From Bradysia coprophila (Eukaryota > Arthropoda > Insecta > Diptera > Sciaridae), in NCBI RefSeq assembly GCF_014529535.1, contig NW_023503555.1, positions 4,154,001 through 4,218,000 on the forward strand: a DNA stretch of 64,000 nucleotides. The letters are read 5' to 3'. The notes under the pieces are model-generated. The model was not told the origin of the DNA. It made no database searches and saw only the letters and a program-made list of their open reading frames with translations. Positions 23,756-35,436 of this stretch are shown here, piece by piece (the stretch's first letter is position 1; each line of letters begins with the position of its first letter). The position numbers were made by a program, and so were the translations under genes.

Positions 23756-25101
23756 TTTCAAATATGTAGATGGAAAGTAAATTTACCCTAGGTGGGTTAT
23801 GTGTGAATTATCCAATCGTATAGGCTGTGGTTATGTATGTGTTTGTGTTTATATGCAGAAACGCGTAATGTATGAAATATCAGCTTGCAGGAGATAAATC
23901 AAATTTTTGTTCTGAAAGAACATGTAGTGTTGTGATCGATTTTAGATGGTATTTTGATGAAAACTTTTGTAATTTATATTTTGGATAGAAATAGTTCATT
24001 TCCGTCTTAAATTGCGAATAACGTTGCATATACAATCGGCATCTAATGCGAAAAAAATACATTCCACCTGCCTTTGTAGATAAATAACTATTTTTTTTAC
24101 TCAAAGCCACACGGTGCACAATGTACTTTTATCTATATTATAAATGTCCGTCCGTACGTTGAAACATTAGTATAAACAACGTGACACTTAACTTAGGTGG
24201 TCAGATTTAATAAAACCAACTAACCGACTGCACGTTAATAACAGACAGTTCTTAGAATCAAAGCAATACCCTCTCTAGCAACCTAACTACATTTTTTAAG
24301 GTGGTAAAAATGCCACGCTGTTGTAAATGTAAAATTACATGTAAAACAACGACACCAGTAACGAAATGTAGTTCTCTTTCAACTGTAATTAGTAGGGTGG
24401 GTGGAATTTGACATTTAAAAAAAACGCCTGACACCTGGTCCACAAGGACCATAAGTCGAGCCATAAGTAACTATTTTTTAATTTGTTTTTCCAGCGGAAT
24501 TCCTGAGTTTCGGGATAGTAGTTGCAAAATCACTGAACAATTTCACTGAGGTCAGGCCTCGGGTCGTTGAGATATTCATGATTTTTTTAAACATGGATGG
24601 AATTTTTAACGTGAATGGTGTTTTAAACGCATCCTACATCGTATGAAAGACTCAAACCAAATGTCATTATTTGTATCACAGCTCTACTTCTAGAATGAAC
24701 ATAACTATACACAACGACGCGAAAGTGATCGTACACGCATACACTTTTGAAAATTTGGCGGCATTTCGACGTGGGAAAAATGAGTATGTTCGTGCTTGAA
24801 GTGGTGCTATGTTTGTATCACTTAACCAACATCGAGACAGTATAGCTTCTAAGTTGTCAAATTTATTTTAAGTTTTATATGCAATGTGACGGCAATTTTA
24901 TCGTTTCGTGACAGGTTCGTAGATAGAGATATGCACGGCTGAACAATCCAGGCGGCTACACTCGATCCTATTAATTTTGAAATCGTTAGGCGGTGTCAGA
25001 AAGGCTTCAGTCAGACTGTTTTCTAGGTCAAAAATTGTGTTTGTAAATCATTGTTGTCACAGTTGTTTAATTGGATAAAAAAGCAGAAATTGGAGTTAAA
25101 A
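23756..25101. other. Intergenic stretch without a supported gene
   Basis: Contains short GT/AT-rich low-complexity sequence near 23820-23870 and a partial MITE (24260-24330) related to 10688-10873. No convincing exon was seen before the ATG at 25102. The 5' leader and promoter of the next gene should fall in 24900-25100. Confidence 0.4.
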
Positions 25102-27103
25102 ATGGAAAAGACTTTCTTGCCGCCATCGGATGGCATTAACAGCTCCGTTAATACCATTGAAGCCTCAATCGAAATTGTAATTTAAATTTTTCATTTCTTT
25201 TGTTATTTTATCGATTGACTGAAAATAGTAGACTCATCGAAACATAAGATTTCGCAACGCTGCCTCCTTTATTAAACAATTAAATTTAACCGTTGCAGGC
25301 GCGAAAAAAGAGAAGACGAAAGAAAAGATGCAATGCACCAGTGTCTAAACCTATTTCAACGCGAAAATCAGACCGCATTTTGTTGTCGAAAGTTCGAACC
25401 GCCTCGTCACTAAAATCGAAAGTATCGTTCTCAGAGTCATCCTGCATTAAAATGCTCTCGGTACCTGAATTAACACAAAAAAAGGCGACGGCCTCGATTA
25501 CGTCAACGATTGGAACGAATGTGTCGAAGAAATATTCCAGTTTGTTATTCAGTACAAATTCGATGGTGTCAAGGTCGGAAACACCTATGTTTAATGGACC
25601 ACGGGACGTGGATTCAATGACATCGGAAGCAGTTTTAAGCGACACATTTCTGTCCGAGTATGAGAACCGGTCAAACAATTCCCAAATCAAGTTGCAGTCG
25701 GAAATTGATAAAGAGTGGGAAGCTTTAAGTCAACGGATATCGCCGAGAGATTCCGGTCAACATTCGCAACAGCACATCCCGGAGATGGAAGTTGATAAAG
25801 AGTGGGAAGCTTTGGATCAACGGATATCTTCGAGAGATTCCAGTCAACATTCGCAACAGGACATCCCGGAGATGGAAGTTGAAAAAGAGTGGGAAGCTTT
25901 GAGTCAACAGATATCGTGCAGAGATTACGGTCAAAATTCGATTCAGGAGATCCCGGATATGGAAATGCAATATCAGTCAGAGATCACATTCAATCAAGTC
26001 ATCCATTCGTCAGCACATGAGAGTAATTTCGAGCTACCACCGTCCGATTATAACAGCACGCGGACAGGCAATCAAAGTTGCGTCAATGACTTTCGGGACA
26101 GCATCCATGAGCGAATAGTGACGCAAAATTTGAATATAAGTTTGTTGACTAAACAAAATCACCAAATCGCAACGCAACTGCAAAGTTTGGAGCGTTATGT
26201 CAGAGAGAAAATGGAAGCAGCCGACGAGTATATGAAAACGAAATTGACCAAAATCGAAGAGGCTAGCTGGGCAGTTCTGAAAGCATTAAGTGATATAAAA
26301 GGTGTGGAAAGTGACGAGCCCAGCCGAAAACAGCGAGTTAGCGAACCTGTTCGATCGCAGAGTGATATGGAACCCATTCGATCGCAGAGTGATAAGGAAC
26401 CCATTCGATCACAGCGAGATAAAGAACCCATTCGATCGCAGCGAGCTAAGGAACCCATTCGATCGCAAAGAGATAAAGAACCCAATCGAATTGAGCGATA
26501 TAATGAGCCCGTTCGACCGCAACGACACTTAGAACCCGCTCGAACTGAGCAGTGTAATGGACCCATTGGACCGCAACAACAAAAAGAACCCATTCGAATC
26601 GAGCGAAGGAATGAGCTCATTGAAACGCGCCGGGATAACGAAGCTATTCGAGCGCATCAAGTCAAACAGCTAAAGAGTTGGAAAGAATTGGTGATGCCAA
26701 AAATTCCGATTTCATGTGACTTTAATCTGGTGATTTTGAACATTGCACTGGAGGGCGCTGACTACATGAAACAATTTGTAAGTCAAACATTTTTGCAGAG
26801 GAAGGAAGGAGACATTTTGGCTTCACTTTCGCTCCATTTCTCTAGGTATCCGAAGCATCAAATGTTGTGACACTGAATGCGTACAATTGTAGGTACTCGG
26901 TCAGAACCGTGTTGACCGCATTGTTTTCCATCAAATTGCTTGGGAAGTACAGATGGTCGACGAGGACATTTTCATTCAACAACAAGCCAACATTTTCATC
27001 GCTCACTAATGTCCTGAGAGCTATAGCCGGTGTGCTAACCAATTACATGTCCGAACATGATGTCCGCAGAGAGGTGAAGGCTTTCTTCATGGATATGCTG
27101 TAA
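25102..27103 (+). CDS. Repeat-rich nuclear-type protein with DUF4806-like C-terminus
   Basis: Exons 25102-25176, 25299-26777 and 26846-27103 join in phase 0 to give about 603 residues. The N-terminus is short, then a very basic stretch (KKRRRKKR) that could be a nuclear localisation signal. Three tandem copies of a 30-residue unit (KEWEALxQxIS...IPEME) lie near residues 154-244. A coiled-coil-like segment follows, and then about ten 9-residue repeats of the form EPIRSQRDK. The last roughly 130 residues (SVRTVLTALFSIKLLGKYRW...LTNVLRAIAG) resemble DUF4806 domains of insect and transposon-derived DNA-associated proteins. That resemblance is from memory and moderate. The stop follows FFMDML directly. 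An alternative splice (27099 to 27205) would extend the protein antisense into MIS12 and is less likely. Function unknown. Confidence 0.75.
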
Positions 27104-27220
27104 GAGTAGTATATGAAGAACTAAGGCAAAAGACTTACTTTTGAACAAAACATTTTTCGTTTCTCTTGTATTTCACTCCTTCTCTTTCTTTCTTTGCTAA
27201 ACAGAACATTCTCCGAATGG

Positions 27221-28267
27221 TTAAAAATTCGTATTGACCCTAGCCGTTTGTTCATCGATATAATTCAAGTCGGACTGCGCCGCTATCAGTTGTCTTTCAC
27301 ACATGTCCAGAATGGACTCCTGTTGCTGCAGCAAATTCTCGTTTGTGTTGTACGATTCCAGTTCATCGCTCAATGCGTTAAAGAATTGCTCCAACTGTAA
27401 CATAATGCAGATAGTTAGCACGCTCATGTCATCAGTAATCGACAGCAGCGACAAGAATTAGCGATGTGCCCCATGATTGCCTTGCATGTAATTGTAACGA
27501 CTGGTTTTCGAGGAGTAAATGAAGCGAGCAAATACTGACCCACCTATTTCGGTGGCGCCTTATATCTTTAGAATGACATTCCCTTCGACTGATACGATTG
27601 GAAGTAGCAAGGTCAATAGCAAGAAATAGAGAAAATATAAAAGAAGAGGGACGCCAGCAGCACCAATGAATGATTACGGCAGTATAAGGAAATGGTTCGC
27701 ATAGAGGAGGCAATTCCGTGTATTCGTCAGTATTTGCTCGAGTCGTTTCCCTCTCGCTGTTTTCATTGCTACTAGTCAATCTTTGCGCACCGCTAATTAC
27801 TCGATGTAATGAGAAGAGTCAAAAGTCGTCAACGAACCCTCATAAAGTGCCTCACTCGTTCGTCCAGCTCCTTTTGCAAATGCTCCTCGTTGACATCGAT
27901 GCTCTTCAACTTCAACTGATCTGTGCTGAGCGTAACATTCCGCGGAATCGAGAAATGGTCCGTCATAATGTTGCCCATTTCGTCCAATGATTCTTTCAGC
28001 AATTCCTTTATGTCGCTGGCTAGATCGTTCTTCTTTCGGTCGATTTCCGCTGCTATGTTACCGTCCACTTGTGGAATTGTCGTAATGCTTCCGACCAGCA
28101 TGTCACACGCTTTGTCAATCTCGCCGTGAATCATATCGGTGGCTGAATGGAAATTATCTTGAGAATATCGGTTACTTACGATTGCGTGGGGTGCTGTGTG
28201 ACTTACTCTCTTTTTTCAGTTCGGCAACAGAAAATCCAAAATGCTGAATTTCATATTCCTGCTCCAT
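27221..28267 (-). CDS. Mis12: Kinetochore protein MIS12
   Basis: Exons 28267-28207, 28142-27838 and 27394-27221 join in phase to give 179 residues, close to insect Mis12 and slightly shorter than the vertebrate protein. The N-terminus MEQEYEIQHFGF matches the family's hallmark YExQFFGF start, followed by a helical head (IDKACDMLVGSITTIP) and SIPRNVTL, equivalent to the human IPSNILLP segment. The C-terminal part is predicted coiled coil (LEQFFNALSDEL...LLQQQESIL). Mis12 is a core subunit of the Mis12 complex that links CENP-C at centromeres to Ndc80 and KNL1. The 3' end faces the plus-strand gene ending at 27103, so the pair is convergent. Confidence 0.85.
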
Positions 28268-28501
28268 CTCCGACTGACTGTTTAGTTCGGCTATGTATGT
28301 TCAGGATGGGACCAACGATATTTTGATTTCTAATTTCAGTTATTTTCTGTTATTATTTTGATGAAGTTGTTTTGAAAATTCAATCAAATGACAGTTGAGT
28401 CAGTTGACTTTTCAGATGCGCAAAGTGGTCCCATACACGGTTCACTTGTTTTAGTGGTCATTTTCAAATTTTTAAATTTCAATTTAATCTTTCGCTATAA
28501 C

Positions 28502-28616
28502 CATAGAGTTATACTCGAGAGGTGGCATTGTGGCGCTGCCGATCAAAGGAAACCATAAACATATATGGGAAAATAATGACAGTGCCACCTTGACATCTCT
28601 CGAGTGTAACTCTATG
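28502..28616. mobile_element. 115-base MITE
   Basis: CATAGAGTTATACTCGAGAG at the left is mirrored by CTCTCGAGTGTAACTCTATG at the right. Non-coding and short, upstream of MIS12. Confidence 0.65.
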
Positions 28617-28847
28617 CCCTTAACTCAATTTTGTTACCAAGAAATTCGTGTGTTCGATTGTTTATTTAAGTTTCAACAGTTCCAACCTCCGAAAAACAAA
28701 GCGAACCGTATTAAGAGGTTCCTAGCCTTCAGTTTTGATGCAAACCAAATACTACGTCGCCATCTCGTTTCATTCGAATGAAACTCTTGTGATTATTCTT
28801 AATATCATTGTGGTTATCCTTAATGACAATAGAAATTCGAACGTCGC

Positions 28848-28989
28848 AGTCGGCCATCATAGTTTAGTTTAGTTTAGTTTAGTATGAGTGGATGGGGCAA
28901 AACCCCTGCACCTAAGCCGACAGTGGGCCTGTTGTGCTTACCCATCTATTATTACCTACAACCTGCAACCTATAAGTCGGCCATCATAG
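28848..28989. mobile_element. Short insertion with 15-base target duplication (SINE-like)
   Basis: AGTCGGCCATCATAG occurs at 28848-28862 and again at 28975-28989. The roughly 112 bases between begin with four TTTAG units and include GGGGCAAAACCCCTGCACCT. A long perfect target duplication plus a simple-repeat tail (CTAAA repeats on the minus strand) are typical of LINE-mobilised short elements. No tRNA-like head was recognised. Confidence 0.6.
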
Positions 28990-30633
28990 AAATATTGTGA
29001 AAACAAAATGTCCGTCGTGATAGTAAAATTGTATTTTTAATTAATTCCATCAAAATGACACCTAATTTCGATGAAGTGAGACCAAATTTTCATTATAAAT
29101 AGTGTAATGATTAAATTAAACATAGCTGCTTGTGGAATTAACACAAAGTGTACCTATCGTGAAATTTTGTTTTGCCTTGCAGAAGTAAATTAAATGTGAA
29201 AAATCATTGTAGAAATCAAGTGACGTAATGTGAAACCAAATTCGTGATAATCAAGGTCCAAATTAATTAATCTTGACGTGAGTCTATGTCTATCCAAACA
29301 TAACCCATTTTTCTTCTGTTTTTGGTATTGTGTCTTAACTTGGAGCCTCTTAACATATAACAAGGTAGAATGAGTAGAACTGTAGAACGAAGAAAATCAA
29401 GAGGTCGCATAAAAATTTCTAACATAATTGAGGTGGCTGTACATATTGTGTAAAAATTCAAATTCAGGAACCCTTTTTTGTTAAATTGAACTCGTCACGA
29501 GTAAGTGGAATAGTAATCTTGGCCAGCGGGTCTTAGGCCTTTAGGAAAACCCGAAAAAATTTCTGTAAAACCTTTGTTTTCGGCCCCGACACATGAAAAA
29601 GTGCTTCACGCTTCAAAGACGCTCTACAAATTTTGACATCACAAACATGTTTTGAATGTTTATGTTTATATTTGTCTATTGTCCTTGGCCATTTGACAGA
29701 TACACTTTTTTGAAGCGTAGGAATGGTCAACAAATTTAAATAATTTTCCTGCTAATTAATTATAAAGGTCCACTTTAAAATTAAATCAAATCTTTGGGAC
29801 CTATAAATGCCTAATATCACAATAATATAGAGTATAGAGTATAGAGTGTTATGATGAAAGAGAAATAGATATTTTGACAAGTACCCCAAGGCAAATTATA
29901 GTAAACTGGTCTTCGGTCCTCTCGCTCTCAACGTACAACGTTGAAAGAGAAGTAAATACTTTGACAAGTACTTTCAAGGAAAGTTATAATAACTAGTCTT
30001 CGGTTTTCTCGCTCTGATCATAACAGTCTATTTTAGTGAAAGAGAAAGCAATAGTTTGACAAGTACCCTAAGGCAACTTATAACAAACTAATCGTCGGTC
30101 TTTGCACTAACATCAAAACATGTTGAAAGATAAGCAAATACTTTGACAAGAGCTCGTTCAGTAACGGAAGTACTCTCACTGGGAGTTGCTCAGGGCGTAG
30201 ATTCTCGAAACATTCGTAACTTTAAGAATTCGTTGCTTGACTGTTCTTATTGGATTTTATACACGCAACTGCCAAGTTACGAATATTTTGAGTTAAGAGA
30301 ATCGTCGCCGAGGTAATTTAATTTTGTGGCGATGTATTTTGTATTTTTCAATGATTTTCATTGAAAGGTGAGTTTGGTTATATGAAATAGCTATTTCCTA
30401 CGGCCTGTATGGACCGATCGTACCTAGTTTGTACATTCATTGGAGGACACAGCTATTTCATATAAACAAACTCACCTCTCAGAAGAGGTGAGTTTGTTTA
30501 GATGAAATCGCTATGTTCTCCGCTACATACAAAGTATGACATTCGACCATGCCTTGTGTTGACGTTCATTGGAAAATATGGAATTTGATTGAAGTAATTG
30601 TTTTGTATGTAAAAGATGTAAAGCTACAATAAC
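28990..30633. repeat. Intergenic repeats: TTTGACAAGTACC units and an AG(G)TGAGTTTG MITE
   Basis: Four tandem units of about 85-95 bases at 29850-30150 share GAAAGAGAA...TTTGACAAGTACC and a CTTCGGT...CTCGCTCT segment; relatives occur at 59360-59540. A MITE at about 30366-30477 has ends AGGTGAGTTTGGTTATATGA and complement, followed by a half copy at 30485. No gene is supported. Confidence 0.5.
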
Positions 30634-30842
30634 CAAGGCTACATACTGTTAGGGAGGTGACGTAGACCACCATTTTATTAGACACGCGGGTACACAAAAA
30701 ACAGAATTAACCTACTATGAAATTGTCCAATTTGTGAATCCATCTTCTACAAAAATGTCAAATTTTGTGTGTGACATGTCACCCGCGTATCTGCGCGTCT
30801 TTGGTCTGTATCTGCGATACATCACCAAAGTTTACAGCCTTA
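30634..30842. mobile_element. MITE, family A copy 2
   Basis: The left end CAAGGCTACATACTGTTAGG continues into GGAGGTGACGTAGACC and ATTAGACACGCGGG. The right end has CACCCGCGTATCTG and AAGTTTACAGCCTT. Same layout as the copy at 48298-48524. Confidence 0.65.
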
Positions 30843-31096
30843 CAGTTAACGATAATGCTTCTGAACGATTTGTGTCAAAACAGCGCAGTCAATTTAACTT
30901 TGCTCAAGTTTCACCGAGAATTTTTCGTGCCTGAACAAGCTGCACGGAAGTTATAATTTGATTAAAGTGAACATGCCTATACGGTCTTTTGTTGTGACAA
31001 CAAAATTAACTGATCCTAATCCTTTCATAGTCTTACGTTTGTTTTTGAAAAGTATTTCGCTTTGAAAATAAATTCGAGATATTAGCAATAGAAAAA

Positions 31097-33964
31097 ATGG
31101 TAAGTTCGTGTAGAACAATCGTCGACAATTTAATTAACGTATTGTCATGCAATAACTGGCGGAATTCGGTATACTTGCCTGACCTCAATGAAACTTTGTT
31201 TCTGTAACTTGCGTAATTTTTATCCCCATAAGCTTGTCCGACACAGCCAGGACTCCTACTTCTGCCTAATGTTTTCCCCGCCTAACTCCTTCTAACTTTC
31301 ATGTAATTCTTTTTTGCAGCGTCGTAGCATGGCGCCGAGTCAATTGACTGACTTGAAGCGACCAAACACCAACTTCAAATCACCGCTCATCGAACCGTCT
31401 CGCAAAGTTCGTAAATGTCGTGATGAAAATGTTACACTCACACAACCGGCGCCCAAACTTTCCGTATCGGAGTACGAAACACTTATTCACAAGATTCTCA
31501 GCAAACCGTTCAAAGTACCCATTCCCGATTACATTCCGGACACATTTGGAAATCGATGCCTCGGATTGAAGAAAAACGTTTTCCGCCGTGCCCTACACGA
31601 TCCCTTCGCATGCAATGCATTGGTATTGTACACTCCGCCCACAACCGAGATGTCGAAGCATGATATGCTAAAAGTTGACAAGTCAAAGATCTTGGTTCAT
31701 GTTGTGGTCGATCCTGTTGTAGGTAATGTCCTGCGGCCTCATCAGCGCGAAGGCGTCAAGTTCATGTATGACTGTGTGACTGGCGCTCGTGGCGATTTTC
31801 AAGGCTGCATCATGGCCGACGAAATGGGTCTCGGAAAGACATTGCAGTGCATCACATTACTATGGACTTTGCTGAGGCAAAGTCCCGAATGTAAGCCGAC
31901 CGTAAACAAGGCGATTATAGTCAGTCCGAGCTCGCTGGTGAAGAATTGGTACAATGAATTTGGCAAATGGTTAGGAAATCGAGTGAATGCACTGGCCCTG
32001 GACAATGGGTCGAAAGAAGAAACGACGAGATTGTTGACACAGTTTATGGCCAATCAAGGTCAACGAAGCGGAACACCAGTGCTGATTCTCAGTTATGAAA
32101 CGTTCCGTTTGTATTCGGACATTTTGAACAGTTCTGAGGTCGGTCTGTTGCTGTGTGATGAGGTGAGAATTGATTGTTGATTGACAAGGGAAGAATTTGC
32201 ACAATTTACAATCGGCATTTCAGGGTCACCGCTTGAAAAACTGCGAAAATCTCACATACAATGCACTGATGGGTCTGCAAACGAAACGGCGAGTATTGCT
32301 GTCAGGTACGCCCATCCAGAATGATCTAACCGAGTACTTTAGCTTGATTCACTTTGTCAATCCTGGATTATTGGGATCAAGAAACGTAAGTAGATTCGGT
32401 CAACTGCACCGCTGAATTCAATTTCAATGGTTGACTGACGAATTTTCCGTGTTTTCCAACCAAACCAACAGGAGTTCAAAAAGCAATACGAAAACATAAT
32501 CCTTCGTGGACAAGACGCTGGTTCCACCGACTCTGAACGACAAAAGGCAGGTGAACGTTTAACCGCCCTGACAAACATCGTCAACCAATGTCTGATCCGA
32601 CGAACGAATCAAATTCTCACCAAATACCTGCCGGTCAAATTCGAGATGGTCGTCTGCGTGGAGCTGACGCCACTTCAAAAGGCGCTGTACAAAAGTTTCA
32701 TTGCATCGGATTCGATAAAGAAAAATGTTTTGAACAAATCGGAAGTGAAAGCTAGTCTGACCGCATTGAGTAACATCACTTCGTTGAAGAAACTGTGCAA
32801 TCATCCAGATTTGATCTACGACAAAATTATGGAACGAGCTGAGGGTTTCGAGAATGCTGCTAAAATTCTGCCGGCCGATTACAGCGTAAAGTGTGTTCAT
32901 GGCCCTTGTTCTATCGAGAGAATCGAATTTTGAAAATAATTTCGTTTCAGAGAACTGCGACCCGAACTCGGCAGCAAGATTATGTTGCTCGATATGATGT
33001 TAGCGAGCATTAAAGCCAATACAACCGACAAAATTGTGCTGGTGTCAAATTACACCCAAACCCTGGACCTGTTCGAAAAACTGTGCCGTAAACGAGGCTA
33101 CCGTTACGTTCGTCTGGATGGCTCAATGACAATAAAGAAACGAAGCAAAGTGGTCGACGAATTCAACAAACCCGAATCGGATCAATTCATTTTCATGCTC
33201 AGCTCGAAGGCTGGCGGTTGCGGTTTGAATCTTATCGGCGCCAATCGACTCATCATGTTCGATCCGGACTGGAATCCAGCCAATGACGAACAAGCTATGG
33301 CACGAGTGTGGAGAGATGGCCAGAAGAAACCTTGTTTCATATACAGACTGCTAATGGTAATGGTTGTCTGGTTGGTTATGAAGGGCATATGAAAAATCCA
33401 TTTTTTATTTGCAGACCGGATCGATTGAAGAGAAAATCTTTCAACGGCAAGCACACAAAAAGGCACTGTCGAATACAGTGGTCGATCAAAATGAAGATGG
33501 CGAACGACATTTCACGAAGGACGATCTACGGCATCTGTTTCGACTGGAGGAGAACTGTCTGTCCGATACTCATGAGAAGTAAGTGCATCTCACTCTGGTT
33601 TTCATTTCCCCATCAAACTCACACCAAATCGTTTCATTCTCTCTCCACCAGATTCAAATGTAAACGTTGCGTCAATAACCTTCAAACGAAACTACCTCCG
33701 GAAGACTCTGATTGTACGTCCGATCTGTCACAATGGTACCATTGCACAAATAACAAAGGACTGCCGGATACGATTCTAAGTAACGCATGGGAAGTGGCCA
33801 AATGTGTCTCGTTTGTCTTCCACCATCGATCGAGTGGTGGAGCAGTTGAACCGGTCAGTGACACTAAGGTAACGAAGGCAAAGCGTAAAATTATCGATGA
33901 AGATGAGGATGAAGAGTACGTCGAATCAGACAATTCTGATGATGAAGACTATGACGGAAAGTGA
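31097..33964 (+). CDS. okr: RAD54 recombination ATPase
   Basis: Seven coding exons (31097-31099, 31320-32162, 32224-32385, 32472-32890, 32951-33356, 33415-33578, 33652-33964) join in phase to give about 769 residues. Exon 1 codes only the start Met; exon 2 then gives RRSMAPSQL, matching the conserved RAD54 N-terminus. The Swi2/Snf2 core is complete: Walker [10 protein letters not shown] with K174, DEGH box at 281-284, [41 protein letters not shown] and [13 protein letters not shown]. The C-terminus (CKRCVN...[12 protein letters not shown]) is the RAD54-specific zinc-like tail, followed by an acidic extension. RAD54 works with Rad51 in homologous recombination in the nucleus. It is convergent with TBRG1; AATAAA at 34085 is a likely poly(A) signal. 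Confidence 0.96.
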
Positions 33965-34362
33965 TGACGAGGAAAGTGTTGCAGCAACCATTGTGGTATG
34001 TGAAGTCATTTATTGTTTTTTTTATTCGAAATCACTGCCCGAGTCAGAGAATTTTCTTTGTGATTTTTTTTGTTGAATGGAGAAAATAAAAATTTTATTC
34101 CCCGCCCATCCCATACTGGGATGGTAAAAGTTAATACCTTGAGTACTTACTAAGATTGTTGTCATCACAAGTTGGGGGAGGCTTTATACTCAGCAGAAGC
34201 ACGACTCAAATAGTGACGATCTTAGTAAAATACTATAAAGATCAAAGATATCTTCACATAACGGCGACTAGGTAAAGTAAATTCACAGTTTGGGATGGTC
34301 TCGTTGTACGTTTTATTTTTCGACACATCAAATCCCTCATCAAATCATCACACATTGTCGAC

Positions 34363-35436
34363 TTATGGTAAAGTAAAAGAACATGAAGTTCCGTCCGATT
34401 GTTCTAATAACTCCTCGGGCGGTAGTTCCTCCTTCGGAACCATCGGAACTGTATGGTAGGTCGAAACCGGCAATGAATATTTCTGCAGCGCATCGTAACT
34501 GATTGTTGGATCGTTTTCCCGTTCGATGGTGAAAATGTCCTGCGGAAATTCTTTGAAATTCACCAATTCCTTGATGACTGTCGATGATTGCAACAACGTT
34601 GCAATGGCCGGATGAGCCAGTCCAAAGAAGTATTCGCCTTGCGGAATAACAGCCAATTCACGGCCGTCCGAATTGTGGTTCATTGTTTGTAACAGGGCCG
34701 CATGGCACAGATCGGCCGAAGGCCCTGCAATGGCATATTCTGGCATCATTTCGGGAATTATTTCGAATCGTGGATAGTCACCGCAGTCGATAATTTTGCA
34801 TGTGTACAGACACTTCCTGTGTGGCTCCTTGATGTGACCGTAGATTCTTGTCGACACAAATCCAATGGGATAAATCCAATTTTCCGTATGATATCCGGGA
34901 CGATCAACAATTATTGCGCCCAAGTCATGAATGGACAAGTTTCCGATTGTTATTGGATAGATGGGACGACCATTTTGATTAATGGAAATCGTCTGAACGA
35001 ATTGCTGTTGAGTCGATTCCATTTTCTTCGCCGCTTTTGCTGTAGAACTGACACGACTCTTTGAACTGGCTTCCGAATTGGAACGTTTCTTAATCTTTTT
35101 GGTCACATTGCCAGTTTCTTCAGTTTTGATTGGTTTCAGTTCGTTCAACAGATCACTGTCGTGTTCCATTAATCGTTTGAATAAAAAGCGCCGTTCTTCC
35201 TTGACGCAGAGAATGCTTTCCTGGATCTGAACAACTTGGTCACACAGTGCTGCATTTGTCTATATGATTACATCATAAAATAGTCATAGTCACAGGCAAT
35301 GTTTACTGTTACTGTATGTGCCGAGTATACTTACAAACACCAGCCCCTTGATGGTTTTCTTCAGTCGCAAATATTTCTTTTTGTATTTGAGATTTTGCTG
35401 TTGCAACGTGAAGAAGTGGTTGTTCGCCATCGCCAT
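34363..35436 (-). CDS. TBRG1: TBRG1-like FYRN/FYRC chromatin protein
   Basis: Exons 35436-35335 and 35259-34363 join in phase 0 to give 332 residues. The first segment is a coiled coil (LKYKKKYLRLKKTIKGLVF then NAALCDQVVQIQESI...KEERRFLFKRL) as in vertebrate TBRG1/NIAM. A Ser/Lys-rich linker precedes an FYRN/FYRC pair (PIYPITIGNLSIHDLGAIIV; YPIGFVSTRIYGHIKEP; CKIIDCGDYPRFEI; FGLAHPAIATLLQS). These domains occur in chromatin-linked proteins such as trithorax-group methyltransferases. A nuclear growth-control role is inferred from the vertebrate relative. Confidence 0.88.

Noticed and set aside
24130-24170. Possible Helitron left end (TCTATATTATAAATG)
   Set aside because: No matching 3' hairpin with CTRR end was found, so a chance match is likelier.
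27432-27779. 115-residue minus-strand frame in the second MIS12 intron
   Set aside because: It has no family resemblance, and MIS12 exons join in phase across it.
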